Source of the DNA: Pseudooceanicola pacificus
GTDB taxonomy: Bacteria > Pseudomonadota > Alphaproteobacteria > Rhodobacterales > Rhodobacteraceae
DNA length: 64,000 nt
Assembly (NCBI RefSeq): GCF_009789075.1
Contig: NZ_WNXQ01000012.1
Location: 1 to 64,000, forward strand
Reading direction: 5' to 3'
Position numbers and translations under genes: made by a program. The notes below the pieces were generated by a model that had not been told where the DNA came from, did not search any database, and worked only from the letters and a program-made list of their open reading frames with translations. Numbering within the stretch: position 1 is the first letter of the stretch; the number at the start of each line of letters is the position of its first letter. Below are positions 1 to 7,712 of the stretch, piece by piece.

Positions 1-552
1 CGCCGCGGGCGCGCGGTCGGGCAGCGGGTGACGCCCCGCGCCCTCCAGCGCCGGAACCGCGAGGAACCAGTTCGCCAGCCCCAGTGCCCAGCCCGCATCC
101 CCCGCCGCCGCGTCGCCATCCCCGCCAAGCGCGCGCGCCACGGCCCGCACCAGATTGCCCGAGGTCGCGGCGATATAGGCATCAAATGCCGCCGCATCGG
201 CAAAGGGCTCGCGCTCCACGTCCCAGTCCCGTGCGGCGATCAGTGCGTCGAGCAGCCGCGCGCCTTCGGGGTCCAGCACTGCCGACAGGGGCGTCACCAC
301 CTCGTGCCGGCGCACCACCGTGCGCGCGCCGATCTCCTCCAGCGCGTCGCGCCACCACTGCAGGCGCATCTGCGCGATCATCGGCTCGGCCGTCACCCAG
401 GGGGCGCGGCTGACCTCGACATTGAAGGCATAGATCGGGAAGAGCACCCGGCGCGCGCCCACCGGCGCCGCCATCGCAGAGCGGAATCGCCAGGCGTCGG
501 CCTTGTCCACCAGCGCGGCGCAGGCCGTCAGATCGGCGTCGAATTCAGCCAC
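1..552 (-). CDS. Squalene/phytoene synthase family protein (3' end cut by window edge)
   Basis: The 184 codons visible carry the signatures of bacterial squalene/phytoene synthase-like proteins: YAFNVEVSRAPW about 40 residues in, followed by MRLQWWRDALEEI, and later an ATSGNLVRAVARAL helix. The family are isoprenoid head-to-head condensing enzymes or NDUFAF6-like relatives; the motif set here resembles the stand-alone alphaproteobacterial version of unproven substrate rather than a carotenoid-cluster crtB, because no carotenoid gene lies beside it. I chose the GTG at 552, which lies 18 nt after the stop of the upstream citramalate synthase gene in the same frame, so the two are probably cotranscribed. 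No ATG precedes the first conserved residues. The C-terminal part lies outside the window. Confidence 0.75.
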   Translation of the reverse strand, partial: MAEFDADLTACAALVDKADAWRFRSAMAAPVGARRVLFPIYAFNVEVSRAPWVTAEPMIAQMRLQWWRDALEEIGARTVVRRHEVVTPLSAVLDPEGARLLDALIAARDWDVEREPFADAAAFDAYIAATSGNLVRAVARALGGDGDAAAGDAGWALGLANWFLAVPALEGAGRHPLPDRAPAA

Positions 553-570
553 GGCAGGGCCCCACCCGGA

Positions 571-2199
571 TCACGCCACCCCCGCCTGCGCGCCGGTCTC
601 GCGCAGCAGTTTCCAGCGGATCGCATCGGTCAGCGCCTCGAAACTCGCGTCGACTATGTTGGGCGACACGCCCACGGTCGACCAGCGCCGCCCCATGCCG
701 TCCTCGCTGTCGATGATGACGCGGGTCACGGCCTCGGTCCCGCCCTGGGTGATGCGCACCTTGAAGTCGACCAGATGCATGTCCCCGATCGCATCCTGCA
801 GCGAGCCGAGGTCCTTTGCCAGCGCCTTGGCCAGCGCGTTGACCGGGCCGCGGTCGCCGCCCGTTTCGTCCACGCTTTCGGACACCGACATGCGCCGCTC
901 GCCATCGACCACCACAACCACCACCGCCTCGGACAGGCTGACCCGCCGGCCCGCCGCGTCCTGCCGCCGCTCTATGGTCACGCGATACCGCTCGACCTCG
1001 AAGAACCGCGGCATCAGGCCCAGCTCCTCGCGCGCCAGCAGCTCGAAACTCGCCTGCGCGCTGTCGTAGGTATAACCACGATCCTCGCGCGCCTTCACCT
1101 CGTCCAGGATGCGGGCCAGGGCCCCGTCGCCCGGCGGCACCTCCAGCCCGGCCTCGGCCAGGCGGCGGCGCAGGTTAGACTGCCCGGCCTGGTTCGACAT
1201 CGGGATCACCCGCTCGTTGCCGACCAGGGCGGGGTCGATATGCTCATAGGTCTGCGGCGCCTTCAGGATGGCGCTGGCATGCAGCCCCGCCTTGTGGGCA
1301 AAGGCCGAGGCCCCGACATAGGGCGCCTGCTTGGTCGGCACCCGGTTCAGGATATCGTCCAGCTGCCGCGACAGGGTGGTAAGCCCCTTCAGCGCCTCGC
1401 GCTGCACCCCGGTCTCGAACCGCGAGGCATAGGGCTCCTTCAGCAGCAGCGTCGGGATCAGGGTGACGAGGTTGGCATTGCCGCAGCGCTCGCCCAGCCC
1501 GTTCAGCGTGCCCTGAATCTGGCGCGCGCCCGCATCCACGGCGGCCAGCGATCCCGCCACCGCATTGGCCGTGTCGTTATGGGTATGGATCCCCAGCCGC
1601 TCGCCAGGGATCCCGGCGGCGATCACCTCGGCCACGATGCGCCCGACCTCGGAGGGAAGCGTTCCGCCATTGGTGTCGCAGAGCACGATCCAGCGCGCCC
1701 CGGCCTCTTGCGCCGCCAGGATCGCCTCCAGCGCATAATCCCGGTTGGCCTTCCAGCCGTCAAAGAAATGCTCGGCATCGAACAGCGCCTCGCGGCCCTG
1801 CGCCACGACATGGGCGAGCGAGGCACGGATATTCTCGGTATTCTCCGCCAGCGAGATACCGAGCGCCGTCTCGACATGGTAGTCATGGGTCTTGCCCACC
1901 AGGCAGACCGCCCCGGTGCCCGCATTCATCACCGCGGCCAGCACGTCGTCATTGTCGGCCGAACGCCCGGCCCGCTTGGTCATGCCAAAGGCCGTCAGCC
2001 GTGCCCTGAGCCGGGGCGCCGCCTCGAAGAAGGCGCTGTCGGTGGGGTTGGCGCCGGGCCAGCCGCCCTCGACATAATCCACCCCCAGCTTGTCCAGCGC
2101 CTGCGCGATCCGCACCTTCTCGGGGGTCGAGAACTGCACCCCCTGGGTCTGCTGCCCGTCCCTGAGGGTCGTGTCGTAAAGCCAGAGCCTCTCTTTCAT
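571..2199 (-). CDS. cimA: Citramalate synthase
   Basis: A 542-residue enzyme expected to condense acetyl-CoA and pyruvate to (R)-citramalate, the first step of the threonine-independent route to isoleucine. The N-terminal HMGL-like TIM barrel begins with the catalytic motif LYDTTLRDGQQ (about residues 5-15) and contains the metal-binding HTHND motif near residue 210 and NGLGERCGN about 30 residues later. The last ~150 residues match the LeuA-type allosteric dimer domain, so feedback inhibition by isoleucine is likely. Length and motif order fit the cimA/class 3 branch rather than LeuA or NifV, although the homologues cannot be separated with certainty by eye. ATG 2199 follows an AGGGGAGG ribosome site; an in-frame start 33 nt upstream lacks one. 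Confidence 0.88.
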   Translation of the reverse strand: MKERLWLYDTTLRDGQQTQGVQFSTPEKVRIAQALDKLGVDYVEGGWPGANPTDSAFFEAAPRLRARLTAFGMTKRAGRSADNDDVLAAVMNAGTGAVCLVGKTHDYHVETALGISLAENTENIRASLAHVVAQGREALFDAEHFFDGWKANRDYALEAILAAQEAGARWIVLCDTNGGTLPSEVGRIVAEVIAAGIPGERLGIHTHNDTANAVAGSLAAVDAGARQIQGTLNGLGERCGNANLVTLIPTLLLKEPYASRFETGVQREALKGLTTLSRQLDDILNRVPTKQAPYVGASAFAHKAGLHASAILKAPQTYEHIDPALVGNERVIPMSNQAGQSNLRRRLAEAGLEVPPGDGALARILDEVKAREDRGYTYDSAQASFELLAREELGLMPRFFEVERYRVTIERRQDAAGRRVSLSEAVVVVVVDGERRMSVSESVDETGGDRGPVNALAKALAKDLGSLQDAIGDMHLVDFKVRITQGGTEAVTRVIIDSEDGMGRRWSTVGVSPNIVDASFEALTDAIRWKLLRETGAQAGVA

Positions 2200-2233
2200 C
2201 CCCGAACCTCCCCTTCCGGAAACCCGCCACAAC

Positions 2234-2310
2234 CGGCTTCATCTCGTCCGAAATACTCTCGGGGGGAATCGGCCCGGAACGGGCCGATGGGGGGCAGACA
2301 GCCCCCCTGC
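2234..2310. repeat. Intergenic repeat family 1, copy 1, with terminator-like hairpins
   Basis: This lies in the 301-bp gap between cimA and cysS. It starts with GGCTTCATCTCGTC, continues GAAATACTCTCGGGGGG, then has a small hairpin (GGCCCG/CGGGCC) and ends in a G6/C6 hairpin (2289-2294 with 2302-2307). The same three-part order recurs at 8782, 46220 and 52850. As cysS ends to its right and is transcribed leftward, it probably acts as terminator or spacer between cysS and cimA. The rest of the gap (2311-2500) shows no gene I can support. Confidence 0.7.
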
Positions 2311-2500
2311 GACGCTGACACCCGCGCGACCGGATCCGCGCTCACGATAACACCCCCGGCACACCGCGCCCTTGGCCCCACCGGCCGGGACATCGTCCCG
2401 GCCAGCGCCCGTCTCTCGGCGAGTGCATGCGCATCAGTTCCGGCAGACTTCACCGCGTGAAGCGTCGCCCAGTCGGAAAGGTCCGAACGCAAAGGCACCA

Positions 2501-3925
2501 TCACCCGATCCCCTCCAGCTTCGCCGCATCAAAGCCCGGCCCGGGGATCAGCTCGACCCCGGCCTTGGACATCCGCACTTCGACCCCCGCCGCAACCAGC
2601 GCCGATTTCATCGCATCGACCCGGGCGAAGTCCTTCGACACCATCGCCTCGTCCCGCGCCGCGGCAAGAGCGGCCTCCAGCGGCGACAGATCGGCCACGC
2701 CGGTGACCTCCCACCCCGCCAGTTCGGGCGTCAGCAGCCCCAGCAGGCGCGCCGATCCCAGCATCACGCCCTTCTCGTAAAAGCAGTCCTTCTGCGGGTT
2801 GGCCGCGATCTCCTTGGCCATGCCATGCAGCAGCGTCAGGGCCTGCGCGGTGTTCAGATCGTCCGCCACGGCGGCCACGACCCTCTCGTCCGCGCCCATC
2901 GGCTCGGCATCCGCCAGCAACCGGCGCCAGCTCCGCAGGGCGGCCTCCGCCTCCTCGGCCTTCTTCGCGGTCCAGTCCATCGGCTTGCGGTAATGCGTGC
3001 CAAGGAAGACGAAGCGGATCACCTCGCCCGGCACGCCCTGCTCCAGCAGATCCCGCACGGTGAAGAAATTGCCGAGCGATTTCGACATCTTCTTGCCCTC
3101 GACCTGCAGCATCTCGTTGTGCAGCCAGACCCTGGCGAACTCCGCCTGCGGGTGGGCGCAGCGGGACTGGGCGATCTCGTTCTCGTGGTGCGGGAACATC
3201 AGGTCGTTGCCGCCGCCGTGGATGTCGAAGCTGTCGCCCAGCAGGTCATGCGCCATGGCCGAGCATTCGATATGCCAGCCGGGCCGGCCCCGGCCCCAGG
3301 GGCTGTCCCAGCCGGGCAGCGAGTCGTCCGAGGGCTTCCACAGCACGAAATCCATCGGGTTGCGCTTGTAGGGCGCGACCTCGACCCGCGCCCCGGCGAT
3401 CATGTCCTCGACCGAGCGGCCCGACAGCGCGCCATAGGCCGCGTAGCTTTCGACGGCAAAGAGCACATGCCCCTCGGCGGCATAGGCATGACCCGCGGCG
3501 ATCAGCCCCTCGATCATCGCGATCATCTGCGCGATATAGCCCGTCGCGCGCGGCTCGGACGAGGGGCGCAGCGCACCAAGCGCATCCATGTCCTCGTGAT
3601 ACCAGCGGATGGTCTCGCCGGAGCGTTCGGCGATCAGCTCTTCCAGAGTGCCTGCGGCCCCCGCCGCCTTGCGCTTCTGCGCGGTCTCGTTGATGCGGTC
3701 GTCCACATCGGTGAAGTTGCGCACATAGGTCACCGCCTCGGGCCCGTAGGCATGGCGCAGCAGGCGGTAGAGCACGTCGAAGACCACCACCGGCCGGGCG
3801 TTGCCCAGATGCGCGCGGTCATAGACGGTGGGCCCGCAGACATACATCCGCACATTGCCGGGGTCGATCGGGGCGAAATCCTCTTTCGTCCGCGTTTTCG
3901 AATTGGTCAGCCGGATCTGGGTCAT
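2501..3925 (-). CDS. cysS: Cysteine--tRNA ligase
   Basis: A class I aminoacyl-tRNA synthetase of 474 residues that charges tRNA-Cys. The N-terminal zinc cysteine lies in [10 protein letters not shown], the HIGH-equivalent is AHLGNARP, the zinc ligands continue in WHIECSAMA and HHENE, and the KMSKS loop reads [10 protein letters not shown]. All catalytic signatures are present and the length is normal for the family. I start at ATG 3925, where MTQIRL begins the usual N-terminus after GAGG with 9-nt spacing; an in-frame ATG 15 nt upstream would add MRTHS. The gene is preceded by 85 nt of leader RNA and a tiny Cys-containing ORF, so its expression may respond to charged tRNA-Cys. Confidence 0.97.
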   Translation of the reverse strand: MTQIRLTNSKTRTKEDFAPIDPGNVRMYVCGPTVYDRAHLGNARPVVVFDVLYRLLRHAYGPEAVTYVRNFTDVDDRINETAQKRKAAGAAGTLEELIAERSGETIRWYHEDMDALGALRPSSEPRATGYIAQMIAMIEGLIAAGHAYAAEGHVLFAVESYAAYGALSGRSVEDMIAGARVEVAPYKRNPMDFVLWKPSDDSLPGWDSPWGRGRPGWHIECSAMAHDLLGDSFDIHGGGNDLMFPHHENEIAQSRCAHPQAEFARVWLHNEMLQVEGKKMSKSLGNFFTVRDLLEQGVPGEVIRFVFLGTHYRKPMDWTAKKAEEAEAALRSWRRLLADAEPMGADERVVAAVADDLNTAQALTLLHGMAKEIAANPQKDCFYEKGVMLGSARLLGLLTPELAGWEVTGVADLSPLEAALAAARDEAMVSKDFARVDAMKSALVAAGVEVRMSKAGVELIPGPGFDAAKLEGIG

Positions 3926-3980
3926 GGAATGCGTCCTCACGCGCGGGTTGGCGCGGGCCTAGCAGGATCGTTATGGATTG

Positions 3981-4052
3981 AAAACGAAAAGAGCGGCCCG
4001 CGTGACGATGTCAGCAGGCGATAATGATGCAGCAGATGATGGTGCGGCTCTT
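3981..4052 (-). promoter_or_regulatory. Candidate attenuator between leader peptide and cysS
   Basis: Read on the minus strand, AAGAGC (4052-4047, codons 2-3 of the leader ORF) can pair with GCTCTT (3994-3989), with CGC/GCG adding three pairs beyond a 4-nt bulge. The right arm runs directly into TTTTCGTTTT, which resembles the U tract of an intrinsic terminator. The stem encloses the whole leader ORF, so translation would disrupt it. The pairing is imperfect, and the regulatory reading is inference. Confidence 0.4.
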
Positions 4053-4055
4053 CAT
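4011..4055 (-). CDS. Candidate Cys-codon leader peptide upstream of cysS
   Basis: ATG to TGA encodes MKSRTIICCIIIAC, 14 residues with three Cys codons (all TGC), two of them adjacent, and five Ile codons. It lies 85 nt upstream of cysS in the same orientation. Cys-rich mini-ORFs directly before a Cys-tRNA ligase gene fit the logic of amino-acid attenuation, where ribosome stalling at scarce codons alters folding of the leader RNA. A promoter-like pair just upstream would put the transcript start only a few bases before the ATG, so translation could be leaderless; no good ribosome site is visible. Chance occurrence of so short an ORF cannot be excluded without conservation data. Confidence 0.45.
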   Translation of the reverse strand: MKSRTIICCIIIAC

Positions 4056-4064
4056 GAGGCAGAG

Positions 4065-4092
4065 TGCTAGACCTTTTCGCCCGCCCTGCCAA
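4065..4092 (-). promoter_or_regulatory. Putative sigma70-like promoter of the cysS leader
   Basis: On the minus strand TTGGCA (4092-4087) matches TTGACA at five of six positions. It is followed after 16 nt by CTAGCA (4070-4065), a weak -10. Transcription would start near 4060-4055, at or just before the leader-peptide ATG. Confidence 0.4.
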
Positions 4093-4133
4093 GACCCTTG
4101 TTCTTGCCGGGCGCAGGATGGCATCCTGCGGCC

Positions 4134-4484
4134 ATGACACGTGCCACGGTGAACGCGATCTGCAAGGACCTGCCCGGGGCCGAGGTCTCCGACCCCTGGG
4201 GCGGCGGGCATGACGCCTGGAAGGTCGGCGGCAAGATGTTCGCCTGCATCGGCGCGATGGACCAGGGCGTGGCGGTCAAGACGGCCGATCCCGACTTTGC
4301 GGCGATGATGATCGAAAACGGCGATGCGGTGAAGGCGCGGTATTTCCACCGCTCCTGGGTGCTGATCGAATGGGGCGGGGATCCGGGTTTCCTGCGGGAC
4401 CGGATCCTGGTCTCCTATGACCTCATCCGCTCCAAACTGCCCAAGAAACTGCGCGAGGAACTGGCGGCGCGGGACGCCGGGTAA
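4134..4484 (+). CDS. MmcQ/YjbR family protein
   Basis: A small 116-residue protein of the YjbR fold, a CyaY-like DNA-binding fold whose cellular role is not established. The family pattern is visible: an early LPGAEVSDPWG stretch, KVGGKMFACIG in the middle, then VKARYFHRSWVLIEW and a C-terminal SYDLIRSKLPKKLREEL helix. I chose ATG 4134; a TTG 36 nt upstream is possible but would add residues atypical of the family. The start is preceded by a 17-nt inverted repeat (GCAGGAT-GGC-ATCCTGC, 4112-4128). The gene diverges from cysS and converges on the phosphoesterase gene, so it is probably monocistronic. Confidence 0.85.
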   Translation: MTRATVNAICKDLPGAEVSDPWGGGHDAWKVGGKMFACIGAMDQGVAVKTADPDFAAMMIENGDAVKARYFHRSWVLIEWGGDPGFLRDRILVSYDLIRSKLPKKLREELAARDAG

Positions 4485-4502
4485 GCCCCCCGGGGCCTTC
4501 CG

Positions 4503-5261
4503 TCATTCCGAATACCAGCCGCTCTCGACCGCCCTGGCCCAGCCTTCGCGCCCCGCGGCCCGCGCGGCCCCGGCCATGCGGCTGGCGTCATAGGGCACGT
4601 GGCGGTGTTCGACCCGCCAGCCGGGTCCGACCCGTTCGATCACCGCATAGCAGGCATCGGGCGTGCCGGTATGCACCACGTGCGGGACCGGCGCGCTGTC
4701 GTTGTAGCCCGGGCAGCCGACGGAGCCGGGATTGACCAGCATCCGCCCGTCGGGCAGCCGCATCGCCACTGGCAGATGCGTGTGGCCGAACAGGATCAGC
4801 CCGGCCTCTACCCCCGTCAGCAGACCTGCGATCCCCGAGGGGTCGCGCAGGGTCACCCCGCCATCGCGGATCGGCAGGTGCGACAGATAGGTCTCGTCAT
4901 CCCCCGCCGTGGCATGGCACAGGAACACGTCGCCCATCAGCAGCACCGGCGGCAGGTCGCGCAGCCAGTCCAGCGCCGCGCCCGGCAGCATCTGATGCGC
5001 GGCGCGGTCGGATTGCCCCATCTCGTCGGGTGCCCTGGTGGTCAGGTAGCGGTCATGGTTGCCCCGGATCGACACGGCGTCGAGGTCGCGCAGCACCTCC
5101 CATGTCCCGCCGGCATCCATCGGCCCGCTGAAGTGATCGCCCAGGTTCACCAGCGCCTCGACCCGCTGCAGGGCGATATCCGCCAGCACGGCGCGCAGGG
5201 CGTCGGAATTGCCGTGAATGTCTGAAATCACCGCGACGCGGCCGGGCAGCATATCTGTCAT
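4503..5261 (-). CDS. Metallophosphoesterase (YfcE/calcineurin-like)
   Basis: A 252-residue protein with the full set of binuclear-metal phosphoesterase motifs in order: SDIHGN (about residues 13-18), NLGDH (about 39), RGNHD (about 67), a His in FLCHATAG, GHTH (about 159) and the NPGSVG loop typical of YfcE-like enzymes. The substrate cannot be read from sequence; relatives act on phosphodiesters or nucleotides. The protein has no signal peptide and should be cytoplasmic. It converges with the YjbR gene (18-nt gap) and diverges from the PEP-mutase-like gene (121-nt gap), so it appears to be transcribed alone. Confidence 0.88.
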   Translation of the reverse strand: MTDMLPGRVAVISDIHGNSDALRAVLADIALQRVEALVNLGDHFSGPMDAGGTWEVLRDLDAVSIRGNHDRYLTTRAPDEMGQSDRAAHQMLPGAALDWLRDLPPVLLMGDVFLCHATAGDDETYLSHLPIRDGGVTLRDPSGIAGLLTGVEAGLILFGHTHLPVAMRLPDGRMLVNPGSVGCPGYNDSAPVPHVVHTGTPDACYAVIERVGPGWRVEHRHVPYDASRMAGAARAAGREGWARAVESGWYSE

Positions 5262-5382
5262 AGCCGCAGGCTAGCGTGCCCGCATTCCGCCGCAAGTGCG
5301 AAATCGCTTGCCCCTGCCGCCCGTGCGGACCACCCTGCGCCGGAAACCGGCCCGTCCGCCACACCACACCGGAGAAGACCCG

Positions 5383-6189
5383 ATGCACGATCCCGGCCCC
5401 GCCTTCCGCGCCCTGCACCAGAAGGGCAACCCGTTCATCCTGTGCAATGCCTGGGACATCGGATCGGCCAAGGTGCTGGCGGCGCTTGGGGCGCAGGCGC
5501 TGGCGACCTCCTCCTCGGCCTATGCCTTTACCCTGGGCCGCCCCGACGGCGGGCTGAGCCGGGACGAAGCCCTGGCCCATGCCGAGGACATGGTGAAGGC
5601 CACGCCCCTGCCGGTGTCGGGCGATTTCGAAAACGGCTTTGGCGAGGCGCCCGAGACGGTGGCCGAGACCATCCGCATGGCCTGCGACGCCGGGCTGGCG
5701 GGATGTTCGATCGAGGACACCGCCCTGCCCGACAGCACGGCCTATGAGTTCGACCTCGCGGTCGAGCGCATCAAGGCCGCCGTCGCCGCCGCCCGCGCCC
5801 TGCCGCGCGACTTCGTGCTGGTGGCGCGCGCCGACGGCATCCTGCAGGGCAGCTACGACACCGACGAGGCGCTGCGCCGGCTCAAGGCGTTCGAGGCCGC
5901 GGGGGCCGACTGCCTCTATGCGCCGCTGCCGCCCACCTTCGAGGACCTCGCCCGGATCTGCGCCGAGATCGAGGCCCCGGTGAATGCGCTGATCTCGGGC
6001 ACGTTTGCCAGCTACACGCGCGAGGATTACGCCCGCATCGGCGTGGCCCGGATCTCGCTCGGCGGCTCGCTGGCCCGCGCCACGCACCGCACCCTGATCG
6101 ACGCGGCCGAAGAGATGCTGGGCGAGGGCGATTTCTCCAAGCTCAAGAAATCCGCGCCGGGGTCCCAGGTCGACAAGATGCTGGGCTGA
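5383..6189 (+). CDS. Isocitrate lyase/PEP mutase family enzyme
   Basis: A 268-residue TIM-barrel protein of the isocitrate lyase/phosphoenolpyruvate mutase superfamily. Visible signatures are NAWDIGSAKVLAALG near the N-terminus, SGDFENGFG with its metal-binding Asp, GCSIEDT about 30 residues on, and LVARADG in the centre. The canonical isocitrate lyase and methylisocitrate lyase Cys motif (KKCGH) is absent, so C-C or P-C bond chemistry on another small 2-oxo-acid is more likely; substrate unknown. ATG 5383 follows GGAGAAGACCCG, a clear ribosome site, and replaces a longer in-frame reading that begins 87 nt upstream. Confidence 0.85.
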   Translation: MHDPGPAFRALHQKGNPFILCNAWDIGSAKVLAALGAQALATSSSAYAFTLGRPDGGLSRDEALAHAEDMVKATPLPVSGDFENGFGEAPETVAETIRMACDAGLAGCSIEDTALPDSTAYEFDLAVERIKAAVAAARALPRDFVLVARADGILQGSYDTDEALRRLKAFEAAGADCLYAPLPPTFEDLARICAEIEAPVNALISGTFASYTREDYARIGVARISLGGSLARATHRTLIDAAEEMLGEGDFSKLKKSAPGSQVDKMLG

Positions 6190-6371
6190 TCCTGGTCCGG
6201 GGCGCGCCTCCCGCGCGCGCCCCGGAGGTGGCCTCGTGCCTGCGCCACATCGGCCGTGCCGCGGGGGCAGGGCTTCCACGCCCTCATGGCAGCGCCAGCG
6301 CCCGGCCGATCCCGGGCCACACGGCAACGCCGGCCCTTCCCGAGACCCGCGCGCTGCGCTATCCCGACGCC

Positions 6372-7418
6372 ATGCCCGTCACACTCACCTCCCTCTCCGA
6401 CCTCGCCGCGCAGGGCTTCGACGACATCATCGACGTCCGCGCGCCCTCGGAATATGCCGAGGACCACCTGCCCGGCGCGATCAGCCTGCCGGTGCTGGAT
6501 GATGACGAACGCGCCCGGGTCGGCACGATCTACAAGCAGGTCTCGCCCTTCAGCGCGCGCAAGATCGGCGCGGCGCTGGTCGCCCGCAACGCCGCCGCCC
6601 ATATCGAGGGGCCGCTGGCGGATCGCCAAGGCGGCTGGCGGCCGCTGGTCTATTGCTGGCGCGGCGGGCAGCGCTCCGGCTCCTTCGCGACGATCCTCGC
6701 GCAGATCGGCTGGCGGGTCGAAACCCTGGCCGGGGGCTACAAGGCCTGGCGCGGGCTGGTGGTCCGCGCGCTCTACGAGGATCCCTTCCCTTGCCCGGTC
6801 ATCGTGCTGGACGGCAATACCGGTTCGGCCAAGACCGAGATCCTGAACCTGCTGCCCGGCCTCGGCCTGCAATCCATCGACCTGGAGGGGCTGGCCAATC
6901 ACCGCGGCTCGCTCTTCGGCGCCCTGGGCCCGCAGCCGGCGCAGCGCGGCTTCGAATGCGCGCTGGCGATGGACATCGCGCGGCTCGACCCAGCCCGCCC
7001 GGTGGTGGTCGAGGCCGAAAGCGCCAAGGTCGGGGACTGCCGCCTGCCCCCCTCGCTCTGGGCGGCGATGAAATCCGCGCCCCGGATCGCCATCGACGCC
7101 ACCCGGGCAGCCCGCGCCGCCTACCTGACGCGCGCCTATGCCGATGTCACCGCCGATGCGGCCCGCCTGTCGGCCACCATCGACGCACTGCGCCCCTATC
7201 AGCCGGGCGAGCGCATCGCCGCCTGGCACGAGATGGCCGCGGCCGGTGACTGGACGGCCCTCGCCGACGGGCTGATGGAACACCACTACGACCCGCGCTA
7301 TGCCCGCCACCGCGCCCGGATGCCCGCCCCGGTGGCCTCTGTCCCGGCGCCCGACCTCGCCGCCGACGCCCTGCCGGGGATCGCGCAGGCCGTGGCCCGG
7401 GCGGCGCGCACCGGTTGA
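6372..7418 (+). CDS. mnmH: tRNA 2-selenouridine/geranyl-2-thiouridine synthase
   Basis: A 348-residue MnmH (SelU/YbbB), which converts 2-thiouridine at the wobble position of some tRNAs to 2-selenouridine through a geranylated intermediate, using selenophosphate. The N-terminal rhodanese domain opens with IIDVRAPSEYAEDHLPGA and carries the active Cys in VYCWRGGQRSGS (Cys95). The C-terminal half has the P-loop GNTGSAKTE (about 148-156), in which the usual GK is AK, as in several alphaproteobacterial members. The next gene encodes SelD, which supplies the selenium donor. ATG 6372 is selected because the rhodanese domain begins right after it. Confidence 0.93.
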   Translation: MPVTLTSLSDLAAQGFDDIIDVRAPSEYAEDHLPGAISLPVLDDDERARVGTIYKQVSPFSARKIGAALVARNAAAHIEGPLADRQGGWRPLVYCWRGGQRSGSFATILAQIGWRVETLAGGYKAWRGLVVRALYEDPFPCPVIVLDGNTGSAKTEILNLLPGLGLQSIDLEGLANHRGSLFGALGPQPAQRGFECALAMDIARLDPARPVVVEAESAKVGDCRLPPSLWAAMKSAPRIAIDATRAARAAYLTRAYADVTADAARLSATIDALRPYQPGERIAAWHEMAAAGDWTALADGLMEHHYDPRYARHRARMPAPVASVPAPDLAADALPGIAQAVARAARTG

Positions 7419-7512
7419 AAGGACGGCCCGGGCCCTCCGCATTTCGGGCCGGACTTGGACCCGGACCGGCCGGACAGCGGGGGGCCCGGAACCCGGACCG
7501 AACGGCAGCCGC

Positions 7513-7567
7513 GCCGGCCGACACAGGGCGCGAACAGCGGCCGGGCCGGCCGACACAGGGCACGAAC
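7513..7567. repeat. Imperfect direct repeat in the mnmH-selD gap
   Basis: Two 23-bp copies beginning GCCGGCCGACACAGGGC (7513-7535 and 7545-7567) differ at one base and are offset by 32 bp. The 294-bp gap around them (7419-7712) is low-complexity G+C sequence rich in CCGGAC/CGGGCC words, with no gene that I can support. It may be decayed sequence or a spacer between mnmH and selD. Confidence 0.6.
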
Positions 7568-7712
7568 GGGGCCCGGGCCGTACGGACGACGGGCCCGCGC
7601 AGACCACGGGCCGACACGCGACACCGGCCCGCCACCCGGCCCGAACCTGTGGCGCAGGACGCCCCGACCCGCTAGAACCACGTCAACCGCCCGCCCAGAC
7701 CGGAGCACAGCC

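Noticed and set aside
28..2460. An 810-codon plus-strand open reading frame opposite cimA and its neighbour.
   Set aside because: The protein is Arg/Gln/His/Pro-rich with no domain, and it lies antisense to genes with full catalytic motifs; such frames arise from GC-rich codon bias.
4011..4349. A minus-strand reading of 112 codons whose last 14 codons are the cysS leader peptide.
   Set aside because: Its upper part is antisense to the YjbR gene with no coding character; only the terminal mini-ORF with its own ATG is credible.
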